Positions 52,834-61,349 are shown, counted from the first letter of the stretch. The stretch is DNA of 64,000 nucleotides from Rhizobium sp. 16-488-2b (GCF_017741815.1 NZ_JAGHMF010000016.1:62001-126000); one strand, 5' to 3'. Made by a program: numbers and translations. The notes: generated by a model from the sequence alone, not told the origin.

Positions 52834-53811
52834 ATGGCGCTTGCGTTCGAGAACGTCGAAACTTCGGAAGCAGCCCCGGAAGGAATGCGCTGGATCGAGG
52901 GCGGCACCTTCACGATGGGCTCGGACCAGCACTATCCCGAGGAAGCGCCTGCGCATCCGGTGACCGTGGATGGCTTCTGGATCGATGAAACGCCCGTCAC
53001 CAACCGCAAGTTCATGGAGTTCGTCAAGGCGACCGGCCATGTGACCATGGCGGAGAAGGCGCCGGATGCGCGCGACTATCCGGGCGCTCTGCCCCACATG
53101 CTGCGGGCCGGCTCCCTGCTCTTCACGCAGCCGAAGACGGTCAATGGTACCGACATCTCGCAATGGTGGACATTCAAGTTCGGCGCCAACTGGCGGCGCC
53201 CGCTCGGCGGCATCAGCGACCTGCGCGGCAGGCTCGACCACCCGGTCGTCCACGTGGCATGGTCGGATGCGAAGGCCTATGCCGATTGGGCGGGCCTCGA
53301 GCTCGCCACCGAGGCCGAATGGGAGTTCGCCGCGCGCGGCGGATCGGAGAGCGAATATGCCTGGGGCGACGAGCTCTCCCCCGATGGCAAGGCGATGGCG
53401 AATACCTGGCAGGGCGTCTTCCCGACACAAACGACCAAGCCGAAGGGCGAGGAGCGGACATCGGCGGTCGGCTCCTTCCCGCCCAACGGATACGGCTTGT
53501 ACGACATGATCGGCAATGTCTGGGAGTGGACATCGGACTACTGGACTACACGCCATCCGGAGCCCGCCAGGCATTCCTGCTGCATCCCTAGCAACCCGCG
53601 CGGGGGTGAAGCGGAGGCAAGCTACGATCCGCGCCTGCCCGATATCCGCATTCCGCGTCGCGTGCTGAAGGGCGGCTCGCATCTCTGCGCACCCAATTAC
53701 TGCCGCCGCTACCGCCCCGCCGCCCGCCATGCCGAGCCCGAGGACACATCGACGAGCCACGTCGGCTTCCGCTGCATCAAGCGAGTTGCGCGCAAGGGAG
53801 ACGCACGATGA
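52834..53811 (+). CDS. Formylglycine-generating enzyme (SUMF1 family)
   Basis: A 325-aa enzyme that oxidises the sulfatase active-site Cys to formylglycine, using copper and oxygen. The start MRWIEGGTFTMGSDQHYPEEAP is typical. The two active-site Cys are Cys285 and Cys290 in GGSHLCAPNYCRRYRPAAR, an exact match to the FGE pattern, so it is a true FGE and not one of the many Cys-less SUMF1-like proteins. There is no signal peptide, so it acts on the sulfatase in the cytoplasm before export. ATG 52834 has GGGAGAG upstream. It overlaps the HAD gene by 4 bp. Confidence 0.93.
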   Translation: MALAFENVETSEAAPEGMRWIEGGTFTMGSDQHYPEEAPAHPVTVDGFWIDETPVTNRKFMEFVKATGHVTMAEKAPDARDYPGALPHMLRAGSLLFTQPKTVNGTDISQWWTFKFGANWRRPLGGISDLRGRLDHPVVHVAWSDAKAYADWAGLELATEAEWEFAARGGSESEYAWGDELSPDGKAMANTWQGVFPTQTTKPKGEERTSAVGSFPPNGYGLYDMIGNVWEWTSDYWTTRHPEPARHSCCIPSNPRGGEAEASYDPRLPDIRIPRRVLKGGSHLCAPNYCRRYRPAARHAEPEDTSTSHVGFRCIKRVARKGDAR

Positions 53812-54812
53812 CCGCGATGGAAACCTTGCTGACCGCAGCCCGCACCTGCCTGCTCGCCGTCACCCTTATTAGCGCACCTGCGATGGCGCTTGCGCAGGAA
53901 CCGCTGGCTTCGTGGAACGACACCCCTGCCCGGCAACGGATCATCGACTTCGTGAAGGCCACCACGACCGAGGGCGGCGACGGCTTCGTCGCTCCGGATG
54001 ATCGCATCGCCGTCTTCGACAATGACGGCACGCTGTGGACCGAGCAGCCCTTCTATATCCAGCTCGGCTTCATGCTAGATCGTGTGAAGACGCTGGCGCC
54101 CGAACATCCCGAATGGAAGACCAAGGAGCCCTTCGCCAGCATCCTGAATGGCGACGTCAAGGGCATTGCCCGAGGCGGCGAGATGGGGATGGTCGAGCTT
54201 AGCATGGCAACGCATGCGGGCATGACGACGGACGAGTTCGAAAAGATCGTGACCGATTGGTTCGCGACCGCGAAACACCCGAAATCCGGCCGCCCCTATA
54301 CCGAGATGACCTTTCTGCCGATGCGCGAGCTGCTGGATTATCTGCGCGCCAACGGCTTTACCACCTATATCGTCTCCGGCGGCGGCGTCGAATTCATGCG
54401 GCCGGTGACGGAAAAGCTCTATGGCATCCCGCCGCAACAGGTCGTGGGCAGCACCATCACTACGCAATATGCCGTTGTCGATGACGTGCCGGTGCTCCGG
54501 CGCCTGCCGAAGATCGACTTCATCGACGATGGCCCCGGCAAACCTTCGGGCATCAACAAATTCATTGGCCGCAAGCCGATCTTCGCGGCGGGCAATTCCG
54601 ATGGCGATTATGAGATGCTGCGTTGGGTGACGGCCAACAAACCCGGCTTCGCCCTTATCGTTCACCATACAGATGGTGATCGCGAATACGCCTACGACCG
54701 CCAATCCGCCTTCGGCAAGCTCGACAAGGCATTGGATGAGGCGGAGCGCCGCAACTGGCTCGTCATCGACATGAAGAACGACTGGAAAAAGGTCTTCGCC
54801 TTCGACCAGTGA
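53808..54812 (+). CDS. Exported HAD-superfamily phosphatase
   Basis: A 334-aa protein with a signal peptide (1-29, cleavage near ALA-QEP) and a HAD phosphatase core resembling phosphoserine phosphatase. Motif I is VFDNDGTLW (Asp71 nucleophile, Asp73), motif II YIVSGGGVEFMRP, and motif IV GNSDGDYEML. Coupled by ATGA overlap to the FGE gene. A periplasmic phosphatase beside a sulfatase would suit removal of both groups from a phosphorylated and sulfated compound, but the substrate is unknown. Confidence 0.9.
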   Translation: MTAMETLLTAARTCLLAVTLISAPAMALAQEPLASWNDTPARQRIIDFVKATTTEGGDGFVAPDDRIAVFDNDGTLWTEQPFYIQLGFMLDRVKTLAPEHPEWKTKEPFASILNGDVKGIARGGEMGMVELSMATHAGMTTDEFEKIVTDWFATAKHPKSGRPYTEMTFLPMRELLDYLRANGFTTYIVSGGGVEFMRPVTEKLYGIPPQQVVGSTITTQYAVVDDVPVLRRLPKIDFIDDGPGKPSGINKFIGRKPIFAAGNSDGDYEMLRWVTANKPGFALIVHHTDGDREYAYDRQSAFGKLDKALDEAERRNWLVIDMKNDWKKVFAFDQ

Positions 54813-54832
54813 GCCACACGGCGTCGCGCGGT

Positions 54833-55810
54833 CTACTGCACCGCGACCGGCTTGGTGATCGACAGCGGCATCGAGATCGTCAGAAACACGGCGTCTCCCT
54901 CCGCGCGGTTCTCGGCGGCGAACTCGTGGAAATATTTGATCCGGGCCGAAATCGGCAGCTCGCCGGCCTTGAAATTCCAGCCGATCGTCGCGCCGATCGC
55001 GGCCACCCGTCCCTTGAATGGACCGATCGCGCCCTCGCCGCCATCCCCCGTCAGCTGGTCGTAATAGTAGCCCACCAGACCGGCGTCGAACTGCTCGTTG
55101 AAGTGCTGGACGGCGGCCCATTCGAAATGGAACTCGGTGCCGGTCCGATAGTTGGTATCAGGGTTCTCGCCGTTGAAGGTCACGCCGATCGCCGCCGAGA
55201 GATCGAGGCCGATTTCCGGATCGAGCCATGTTCCTGCAGCCGTGACGTCGGCACCCCAGCGGTGGAAGGCGATGTTCGAAATCTCGCCATCCTGGTAGTC
55301 GCCGATCGGGACATTGACGAGAACGCCTGTGGACCAGTGGAAATTGCCCGCATCCCAGCCAAGCGTGCCGCTCACGAGCGGATCGCCGATAGTGAAGACC
55401 GTGTCCTTGGTGGCGCCGGAGAGAACGCCGCCGCCCGAGCCTGACAGCGTCAGGTCGGCGATGGTCTCCTCCCAGCCGACGGGGATGGTTGCGCCAAGCC
55501 CGAGCCGCCCGCCCATGACCTCTTCGGGGAGAACCCAGAGCACGGTCGGCGCGGCCAGAACCGCCTTTCCCTCGACGCCGACGGCGACACGGCCGCCGGT
55601 CGGGAGCTGCTTGCCGCCGCCGAGATCGCCGTTATAGATCCAGATATCGTTTTGCAGAAAGACGCCGGGCGGTGGAAGAATACCGGCGGCGGGGCCCTTG
55701 CCGCCGAGGAGATAGAAGCCGGCGCCGCGTTCGGCAGCGACAGCCATATGCGCATAGGCAAGCATCGATGCGCCGGCAAGAAGCGCTCCGGTCAGAAATC
55801 TCAGTCGCAT
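54833..55810 (-). CDS. Putative outer-membrane transporter (SphA / phenol MetA-type family)
   Basis: A 325-aa protein with a signal peptide (1-26). The mature part has alternating beta strands ending in aromatic residues (FHWSTGVLVNVPIGDYQDG, RTGTEFHFEWAAVQHFNEQFD in parts, KYFHEFAAENRAEGDAVFLTISM), as in PF13557-type proteins often found with aromatic-compound degradation. It likely forms an outer-membrane pore for the sulfatase substrate or product. Box S4 lies 86 bp upstream. It converges with the HAD gene. Confidence 0.82.
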   Translation of the reverse strand: MRLRFLTGALLAGASMLAYAHMAVAAERGAGFYLLGGKGPAAGILPPPGVFLQNDIWIYNGDLGGGKQLPTGGRVAVGVEGKAVLAAPTVLWVLPEEVMGGRLGLGATIPVGWEETIADLTLSGSGGGVLSGATKDTVFTIGDPLVSGTLGWDAGNFHWSTGVLVNVPIGDYQDGEISNIAFHRWGADVTAAGTWLDPEIGLDLSAAIGVTFNGENPDTNYRTGTEFHFEWAAVQHFNEQFDAGLVGYYYDQLTGDGGEGAIGPFKGRVAAIGATIGWNFKAGELPISARIKYFHEFAAENRAEGDAVFLTISMPLSITKPVAVQ

Positions 55811-55896
55811 GCTCTTCCCCTCATTCGTCCCAAGGCCTGCTTTTCACCCGCTGGATTGCCCCGGAGCACACCCTCAATTCCCCCATCCACCGTCAC

Positions 55897-55926
55897 AAGT
55901 ACGCAACGGTAAACGCGCCCGTAAAT
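55897..55926 (-). promoter_or_regulatory. Island box S4, upstream of the outer-membrane transporter gene
   Basis: In the gene's direction: GTTTACCGTTGCGTACTT, exact core, with a second TTTAC exactly 12 bp upstream (TTTACGGGCGCG then TTTACCGTTGCG). The upstream element touches the stop of the regulator gene. Confidence 0.75.
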
Positions 55927-57626
55927 CACTGCCCCGCAATGCCTGCCACGGCCTCGAAACTCGCGCCCGCCTTCCTAAGTCCAGTCTCCAGGCTGGCAAC
56001 AAGCGCGGGAGGAAGCTGCGCCATTTTCGCCGCCTGCCGGAACGCCGCGACGAACGCCGCCCGATCAGTTGCCGTTTCCCCAAGACGCAGCCCCGCGCTA
56101 TCCGCGCCGAGCTCGCCGAGAGCGGCGACGCGAATGGCGCGCGTCAGGATGTCGTTGCCGACCCCCTGCTCGGCAGAAAGCGACGCCTCAGACCACCGTC
56201 CGTTCCGGTAGGCATCAAGCGCGAGAACCAGAGAGGCATCGCGCGGCGGCGTTTCCTCCATCGCCACGGCTTCCTGCGCCAGATCGGTCGCCGCCTTGAA
56301 ATAGCCGGCGGCAAACAACACAAGGCTGAGCGATGCGGCATTCGCCGAATTATTGGGATTGAGCGCCATCGCCCTGTTGCCGGCGTCGATCGCCGCATCG
56401 AGTCGTCCGCTGGCGAAACGCGCCGCCATCAGCGCTCCCTGCGCGCGATCGGAGAGGGGCGCGATGGACATAGCGGCCTTTGCCAACTCCAGTCCCTGCG
56501 GAATGGTCGCGGTATCGCGGGCGTAGAGCCGTGCCAGCATCGCGGACGTGTCGGGATCGCCGGGATCACCGGCCAGCGTCCGCTCCAAGCACCCGCGAAA
56601 CCCCTCAGCGCCACCACCACCATTGCTGCCGTCGAGCATGACTTCGGCCCTGGCAACGCAGGCACTTCCCAAGGCATCCACGGGAGCCTCCCTTGCCTCA
56701 AGGGCGTTGATCACGCCACGCGACGACGCGATCTGCCGCGCCACCGCGCCGGCGATCTCGAGCCGGATCGTCGCGGGCTCCTTGCCTTCGGTCTCGACCC
56801 GCTGCAGCCCCGATTTGAGCAATGCCCCACTTGCGGTATCGACAACCTGCCACCACACGGAGCGATCGTCACTGTCGGCGTAATATTTGAGATCGACCTC
56901 GTAGCCGCGCCGCGCCTGCTGGATCGGCGAGCCAGGCCTCGTCACCACGATCGTGTCGAAAGCGGAGAGCGCAGTCAGCAGCGTGTCGCGGGCCACACTT
57001 GCCTCGCCCGCCATGTCAGGCGAGGCGGCGCTCATCAGGATGGTCACGGCAGGCTTCAGCGTAACCACGGGACGATCGATCGCCTTCCACCCCACGACGC
57101 CCGCAAGCGCAAGCAGCCCGACGCAAAGCGCCGCCGGAATCCAGCGCCGCGATATCGCCACACGTGGCAATGACACCGCGACGGCATCCGCCGCGCCCTT
57201 GGCCAGCGTCGACTCCGGATGATGGGCAAGCTGCGTTGGCACGGCCTGTGCACTGCCGCCTACGACAGCCTGCGGAAACAGCGCGACATAGCTGCCCTTC
57301 GGAATATAGACGGAGACGCCAAGTTCGGCGCCGAACGCGGCATAGTAGCCGTCGAGCGCGGCTCTGAGACGGCTGATCTCGATCCGCACGATCGGATCGA
57401 TGGACGCATCGAAATTGCTGGAGCGTCCAAGCACGTCGAGCGCGATCGAATAGGCTTTCACACCCTCGGTGCATCCTGTAAACCGGCGCTCGGCGAGGTA
57501 GCGCAGTATGTCCCGCTGCCGGTCAGATACCCGGAAGCGGCCATCCGCAAGGAGCCGTTCCAGCTCCGCCTCGGCCTCTTCAAGGCTGACTTCACATGCC
57601 CTCTCACCGTGTACTTCAGCACTCAT
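55926..57626 (-). CDS. Membrane-anchored CadC/ToxR-like regulator with periplasmic TPR domain
   Basis: A 566-aa one-component regulator. Residues about 30-118 form an OmpR-type winged helix (VSDRQRDILRYLAERRF, SIDPIVRIEISRLRAALDGYY, wing VYIPKGSYVALF). A single membrane helix follows (about 162-180, WIPAALCVGLLALAGVVGW), then a periplasmic part with helix pairs resembling tetratricopeptide repeats (for example GQLDA-like pairs around 370-500). CadC-type proteins sense outside the membrane and bind DNA inside. It is the only regulator in the island and so the best candidate to bind boxes S1-S6. Its own promoter region has no such box. RBS GGGGGAT precedes ATG 57626. Confidence 0.85.
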   Translation of the reverse strand: MSAEVHGERACEVSLEEAEAELERLLADGRFRVSDRQRDILRYLAERRFTGCTEGVKAYSIALDVLGRSSNFDASIDPIVRIEISRLRAALDGYYAAFGAELGVSVYIPKGSYVALFPQAVVGGSAQAVPTQLAHHPESTLAKGAADAVAVSLPRVAISRRWIPAALCVGLLALAGVVGWKAIDRPVVTLKPAVTILMSAASPDMAGEASVARDTLLTALSAFDTIVVTRPGSPIQQARRGYEVDLKYYADSDDRSVWWQVVDTASGALLKSGLQRVETEGKEPATIRLEIAGAVARQIASSRGVINALEAREAPVDALGSACVARAEVMLDGSNGGGGAEGFRGCLERTLAGDPGDPDTSAMLARLYARDTATIPQGLELAKAAMSIAPLSDRAQGALMAARFASGRLDAAIDAGNRAMALNPNNSANAASLSLVLFAAGYFKAATDLAQEAVAMEETPPRDASLVLALDAYRNGRWSEASLSAEQGVGNDILTRAIRVAALGELGADSAGLRLGETATDRAAFVAAFRQAAKMAQLPPALVASLETGLRKAGASFEAVAGIAGQ

Positions 57627-57751
57627 GGGCTATCCCCCGATACGCACTGATCACTAAAGCAGAACATGAAAACTATCGCGCACTTAACATTAAGTTGCAA
57701 TACGAAACGCTAACAAGCCCAATAAATGATACATTTCGTGACAGAAAGGCC

Positions 57752-58042
57752 TTATTTCCGGATATGCGAGTTCGTGCGTAGGATGTGCTGGGTTACATCG
57801 TCCTCGATACCGGAACAGAGCCCTTCATATTCGCTGGTCCGCACGTGGTCGCCCGCCCTGCGAAAGGTCTCGAGCGCGACAGCGGCGATTTCATAGGCCT
57901 CGAAGAGTTCGTCAAGATCCGGCGATCGCGATGCAGCGACCTGCAGGCTTGTTCGCAATGCGGGCAACTTCAACATCAGGCGCGCGAGGCCGCGCCGCGC
58001 CGCGTCGCTGGTCGTTCCGCCCGTCCCGCCCTGCCTGCTCAT
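57752..58042 (-). CDS. Small helical hypothetical protein (96 aa) under box S5
   Basis: A 96-aa soluble protein, mostly alpha-helical (ARRGLARLMLKLPALRTSL, DELFEAYEIAAVALETFRRA), with no signal peptide. I recognise no family. ATG 58042 has GGGGAGG ten bases upstream. Box S5 62 bp upstream marks it as part of the island regulon. It is transcribed towards the regulator gene; the 125-bp AT-rich gap between them contains a small palindrome, ACTTAACATTAAGT (57682-57695). Confidence 0.68.
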   Translation of the reverse strand: MSRQGGTGGTTSDAARRGLARLMLKLPALRTSLQVAASRSPDLDELFEAYEIAAVALETFRRAGDHVRTSEYEGLCSGIEDDVTQHILRTNSHIRK

Positions 58043-58103
58043 CGTCGTGAGACCTCCCCGCAAGGGTAATCGAAACAGACTAAAGCGGGCCTCCTATCGG
58101 TGT

Positions 58104-58121
58104 AAGTACGCAACGGTAAAC
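58104..58121 (-). promoter_or_regulatory. Island box S5, upstream of the 96-aa gene
   Basis: In the gene's direction: GTTTACCGTTGCGTACTT, exact core, followed by ACACCG. A GTAAC element lies 14 bp upstream, as at S1. Confidence 0.75.
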
Positions 58122-58148
58122 AACGCGACGTTACACCGAAGGGAGCGC

Positions 58149-58176
58149 ATTTACGCGGCCATTTACCGTTGCATAC
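58149..58176 (+). promoter_or_regulatory. Island box S6, facing right
   Basis: CATTTACCGTTGCATAC at 58160-58176, with two mismatches to the core at its 3' end, preceded by a second ATTTAC exactly 12 bp upstream (58149). S5 and S6 are back to back, 38 bp apart, like S1 and S2, but no convincing plus-strand gene follows S6. It may be the relic of a lost divergent gene. Confidence 0.6.
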
Positions 58177-58254
58177 AGCCGTCCGTGTGGATACATCGCC
58201 TGGCGCTACGAAGCCGGTGCCTCGCGCCGGCAAATCTTCGCGAGCGGGCCGATG

Positions 58255-58554
58255 TCACTGTGCCTTGTCGGCTGGCCTAGCGTTGTGAATACCGGCGCCG
58301 TCACGTCCGGCCGGCTGCACGACGCGTTGCTGGCTTCCCGCCATCCGCATCCACCAGGTATCGGACAAGACGGGTGCCGCGAGTGCGCCGTCGTGAGGGT
58401 TGAGCTTGATAACGTCGCGGACGGAAATCATGGCACCCGGCGGCGCGCGCCTGGCCCCCTTCTCCTGCGCCAATAGCGGTGCCGCCTGGCCGGCGACCGC
58501 GGCGGCGATGACGAATGATGTGAGCGATACTGTCCTGTTGCACAGCATGAGCAT
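58255..58554 (-). CDS. Small exported hypothetical protein (99 aa), possibly a remnant
   Basis: The N-terminus is a good signal peptide (VSLTSFVIAAAVAGQAAPLLA-QEKG). The 65-residue rest (MISVRDVIKLNPHDGALAAPVLSDTWWMRM) looks protein-like, but the tail (VVQPAGRDGAGIHNARPADKAQ) does not resemble a folded domain. No RBS is seen before ATG 58554. It may be a truncated gene at the right end of the island. No family recognised. Confidence 0.42.
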   Translation of the reverse strand: MLMLCNRTVSLTSFVIAAAVAGQAAPLLAQEKGARRAPPGAMISVRDVIKLNPHDGALAAPVLSDTWWMRMAGSQQRVVQPAGRDGAGIHNARPADKAQ

Positions 58555-58711
58555 TCATCCAGCGGGAGACGAAAGCGAGTGTATGGCCGAAAGCCCGAGG
58601 AAGGGAAGTGGTCGCTGAAAATACTGTTGCCAACGGCCGCGCGACAATGCGAGATCGGTTGGTTTCGCCCGCACCTGCAGGCACCGACGACGAAGAGCAA
58701 GGACGCCTTGA

Positions 58712-59323
58712 ATGAAGACCAACCCGCCGCTGCCGATGGGCTATTCCGAACTGCCGCGTGGCAAGCTCGCCAATGTCGTGACGTGTCTCGAAATGCGCGA
58801 GAAGCCCGACGTCAGCGTCCCCGCCCCGGGCGCTCTGCGTTTCGAGCGCTGGCACGCGCCTTCTCTCGACGACTATCGCCAGCTGTTTCGCGAAGTCGGC
58901 GAGAATTGGCTCTGGCTGTCGCGGTTGATCATCAGCGACGAAAAGCTCGCATCGATCATCCATGATCCCGATGTCGAGATCTACGTCATCCTGTCGGAAG
59001 AAGGCCGCCGGATCGGCCTGCTCGAACTCGATTTTCGCGAGCCCGGCGAATGTGAGCTCGTCTTCTGCGGCCTCGTTCCCGATGCGATCGGCCAGGGTGC
59101 CGGCAAGCTTCTGATCACCCAAGCGGTGGCGCGCGCATGGGCGCGGCCGATCAACCGCTTCTGGCTGCACACCTGCCACTTCGATCACCCGTCGGCGATC
59201 TTCTTCTACCAGAAGGCCGGCTTCAAACCCTATGCCCTCCTGGTCGAGGTGATCGACGATCCGCGCCTGTCCGGCCATATGCCGGAGACTGCGGCTCCAC
59301 ACGTTCCACTGCTTCGCCCCTGA
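58712..59323 (+). CDS. GNAT-family N-acetyltransferase (203 aa)
   Basis: A GNAT acetyltransferase with the acetyl-CoA motif ECELVFCGLVPDAIGQGAGKLLI (about 115-137, containing the Q/RxxGxG-type AIGQGAGK loop). A C-terminal strand-helix pair carries HTCHFDHPSAIFFYQKAGFKPY. The substrate is unknown. It begins a normal chromosomal stretch after the island. Confidence 0.9.
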   Translation: MKTNPPLPMGYSELPRGKLANVVTCLEMREKPDVSVPAPGALRFERWHAPSLDDYRQLFREVGENWLWLSRLIISDEKLASIIHDPDVEIYVILSEEGRRIGLLELDFREPGECELVFCGLVPDAIGQGAGKLLITQAVARAWARPINRFWLHTCHFDHPSAIFFYQKAGFKPYALLVEVIDDPRLSGHMPETAAPHVPLLRP

Positions 59324-59335
59324 CCGGAAAACCGG

Positions 59336-60058
59336 TCAAGACCACGCGGCAGTACCATCAGCGACCGTAACGCCGCATCTCGGCCGCCGCCAGCGGCAGC
59401 CGGCACTCGCGACCGCGCCGAGCGGCAACCGCCGAAGCAATCTGGTCGCGACAAACGTGAAGGCCATGGCACCCGCAAGCTTCGCCCACGGGTAAGAACC
59501 GAGCTGCTCGTGCGCGCTGGCATCCGCCCATTTGGCATTGGCGCTGACGACGGTGCCCGCCTGCTCGCGGATGACGTGAAGCCGGGCGCGCAGGTTGTCA
59601 ACCTCCTCCTGCAACCGCCGCAGCGATCCTGCCTCGTCGAGCATGTCTTCATCGGCCACGTGATCGTCTTCGAGTACATAGTCGGCTGGCGGCCCTAGCT
59701 GGCCCTCTTCGGCCGGTGCGTCGGCCTCCAGAGCAGCCAGATGCTCCCGCAACGCGGCCTCCGTCTCAAGCCCTTCCGGCTTGCCTTTCTTCGCCTCCGC
59801 AGTCTCGCTCGTCTTCATCGACGCAGCCGACGACGCGGCGACGGCCGGGTGCTCGCGAAGCTCTTCTGCCGCGATAAACACGTCGGTCTCGCCCGCCTCG
59901 TGATCGGGATGAGACACCTCGACATCGACGCTGTCCGCAAGCTCAAGCGCCTGCTCCGCATTCATGATACCCACGGCCACGCGCCCTTCCTCGGATGTGA
60001 CGGCGACCTCGACGATGGGCGGCTTCGACTTCTTTTTCATGCCAGTCTTTTTTTCCAT
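59336..60058 (-). CDS. Membrane-anchored acidic helical protein (240 aa)
   Basis: It starts with a Lys-rich MEKKTGMKKKSK, continues as a strongly acidic, low-complexity helical region (about 60-150), then a coiled-coil-like stretch (EAGSLRRLQEEVDNLRARLHVIREQ, about 152-176). A single hydrophobic segment follows (WAKLAGAMAFTFVATRLL, about 198-215) with an Arg/Cys-rich tail. Likely tail-anchored to the inner membrane. ATG 60058 has AAAGGAGA upstream. Function unknown; not matched to a family with confidence. Confidence 0.7.
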   Translation of the reverse strand: MEKKTGMKKKSKPPIVEVAVTSEEGRVAVGIMNAEQALELADSVDVEVSHPDHEAGETDVFIAAEELREHPAVAASSAASMKTSETAEAKKGKPEGLETEAALREHLAALEADAPAEEGQLGPPADYVLEDDHVADEDMLDEAGSLRRLQEEVDNLRARLHVIREQAGTVVSANAKWADASAHEQLGSYPWAKLAGAMAFTFVATRLLRRLPLGAVASAGCRWRRPRCGVTVADGTAAWS

Positions 60059-60254
60059 GCAAAGTCTCCTTTGGCAGGAAAACACCTGCGGGACTCGATG
60101 GGTTCCATGACAGCTCAATCAAATTCGCTGCGACAGACCGTCTCTGGAACGCAGGCTTACCAATCCCCATATATGTCTGGACCACGGAGCAGATATCGCA
60201 ACGAACCGCGATCCGCCTTCCGCGATAACCCACACAATGGATTGGAGACAAAGG

Positions 60255-60416
60255 ATGGCTCAAGCCACACGAACGGCTGCGTCCGAAGGACCCTATGATG
60301 CGGTCACGCTTGCCAAGAAGCACCGCATTTCGGTCGAGGATGCCAAGCAAATCATCGAGCAATACGGCGACGATCGCAAAGCGTCCGACAAGGCCGCACG
60401 CCGCATCGCCGTGTGA
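60255..60416 (+). CDS. Small DUF3606-like protein (53 aa)
   Basis: ATG 60255 follows GGAGACAAAGG. The product is helical and charged: PYDAVTLAKKHRISVEDAKQ, then IIEQYGDDRKASDKAARRI. This resembles the small DUF3606 family common in soil alphaproteobacteria. Divergent from the acidic membrane protein gene, with a 196-bp gap. A GC hairpin follows. Confidence 0.7.
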   Translation: MAQATRTAASEGPYDAVTLAKKHRISVEDAKQIIEQYGDDRKASDKAARRIAV

Positions 60417-60423
60417 AACGCAA

Positions 60424-60451
60424 TGCGGCGGCCAGAAATCCGGCCGCCGCA
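60424..60451. terminator. Hairpin after the small DUF3606-like gene
   Basis: Perfect 10-bp arms TGCGGCGGCC (60424-60433) and GGCCGCCGCA (60442-60451), eight bases after the stop. No proper T-run, so termination is likely but not certain. Confidence 0.5.
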
Positions 60452-60549
60452 CGCATCAAAAATAGTTATTATAGCTCAATAGATTGCCGAGAATTTCGGA
60501 ATCACATCCCGAAGCGGCTCATCCTACGCTCGAAGTCATCAAAGAGAGC

Positions 60550-61212
60550 TCAATCGAAGCGAAGCTTGCTCTTCTGCTGCCCTGCATCGTCGAAATTCTC
60601 AGGGTCTAGCCACGCCTCGTAGCCGGCCTTCAGTCTCGGCCAGTCGGCATCGATCATCGCGAACCACGCCGTATCACGGTTCTTGCCCTTGGCCACCATA
60701 TGCTGGCGAAACACGCCTTCGAAGGTGAAGCCGAAACGCTCAGCCGCCTTTTTCGATGGCTCGTTCGAATTGTTGCATTTCCATTCGAAACGGCGATAGC
60801 CGAGCTTGTCGAAGGCAAGCTTCGCGAAGAGATAGAGCGCCTCGGTGGTGACGCGGCTGCGTGCGATCGCCGGTCCCCACAAGATGTTGCCGATCTCGAT
60901 CACCCCATGGGTGGCATCGATGCGCATCAGCGCCTGACGCCCCTCGGCCCGGCCAGTGCGCTTGTCGATGACGGCGAAGAACATGGGATCCGCCGAGACC
61001 TCGGCTTTTTCCATCCACGCGGTGAAAGCTGCCATGTCGGCGGGCGCATCCTCGAAGAGGTAGCGGAAGCGATCGTCGGCGCCGGGCTGCTGCGCCGAGG
61101 CGAGCAGGTCGCGCCCATGGCGACCGGCGTCGAGCGGCTCGAGCCTGACATAGCGCCCATCGAGAGCAACACGCTCCGGGCGCTCAACGCCCTTCCAGTT
61201 TGAGAGATCCAT
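60550..61212 (-). CDS. RimJ/RimL-like GNAT acetyltransferase (220 aa)
   Basis: A GNAT protein of the RimJ/RimL group: ERVALDGRYVRLEPLDAGRH at the start, ILWGPAIARSRVTTEALYLFAKLAFDKLGYRRFEW (in parts) for the CoA site, and KCNNSNEPSKKAAERFGFTFEG with the typical N-S-x-A/K-A helix. The end (FRQHMVAKGKNRDTAWFAMID) is also conserved. It acetylates a protein N-terminus or a small amine. RBS GGGGAA lies 6 bases upstream. Confidence 0.92.
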   Translation of the reverse strand: MDLSNWKGVERPERVALDGRYVRLEPLDAGRHGRDLLASAQQPGADDRFRYLFEDAPADMAAFTAWMEKAEVSADPMFFAVIDKRTGRAEGRQALMRIDATHGVIEIGNILWGPAIARSRVTTEALYLFAKLAFDKLGYRRFEWKCNNSNEPSKKAAERFGFTFEGVFRQHMVAKGKNRDTAWFAMIDADWPRLKAGYEAWLDPENFDDAGQQKSKLRFD

Positions 61213-61349
61213 CGAAATTCCCCATTGTCGACATCAAGCAGCTTGCCTCCTCCCCGAGGAGAGTCGCTTTATAGATGTGCTGTTTTAGTGTCAGGCGAAT
61301 TACTTTGCGAGGTCTAATTTGGCCAATGGCGATCTCAGAAACGTCGCCG

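Noticed and set aside
50736..58176. The repeated box as a REP/BIME-type mobile repeat or CRISPR-like array
   Set aside because: Copies are single, lie at promoter distance and keep a fixed orientation to genes; spacing is irregular and there are no cas genes.
50720..58180. Several small ORFs sharing the peptides KYATVN or IYRC
   Set aside because: They are chance translations of the repeated DNA box in different frames and strands, not a protein family.
58252..58476. Plus-strand ORF after box S6 as a regulon gene
   Set aside because: It has no RBS, unusual composition and is antisense to a frame with a good signal peptide.
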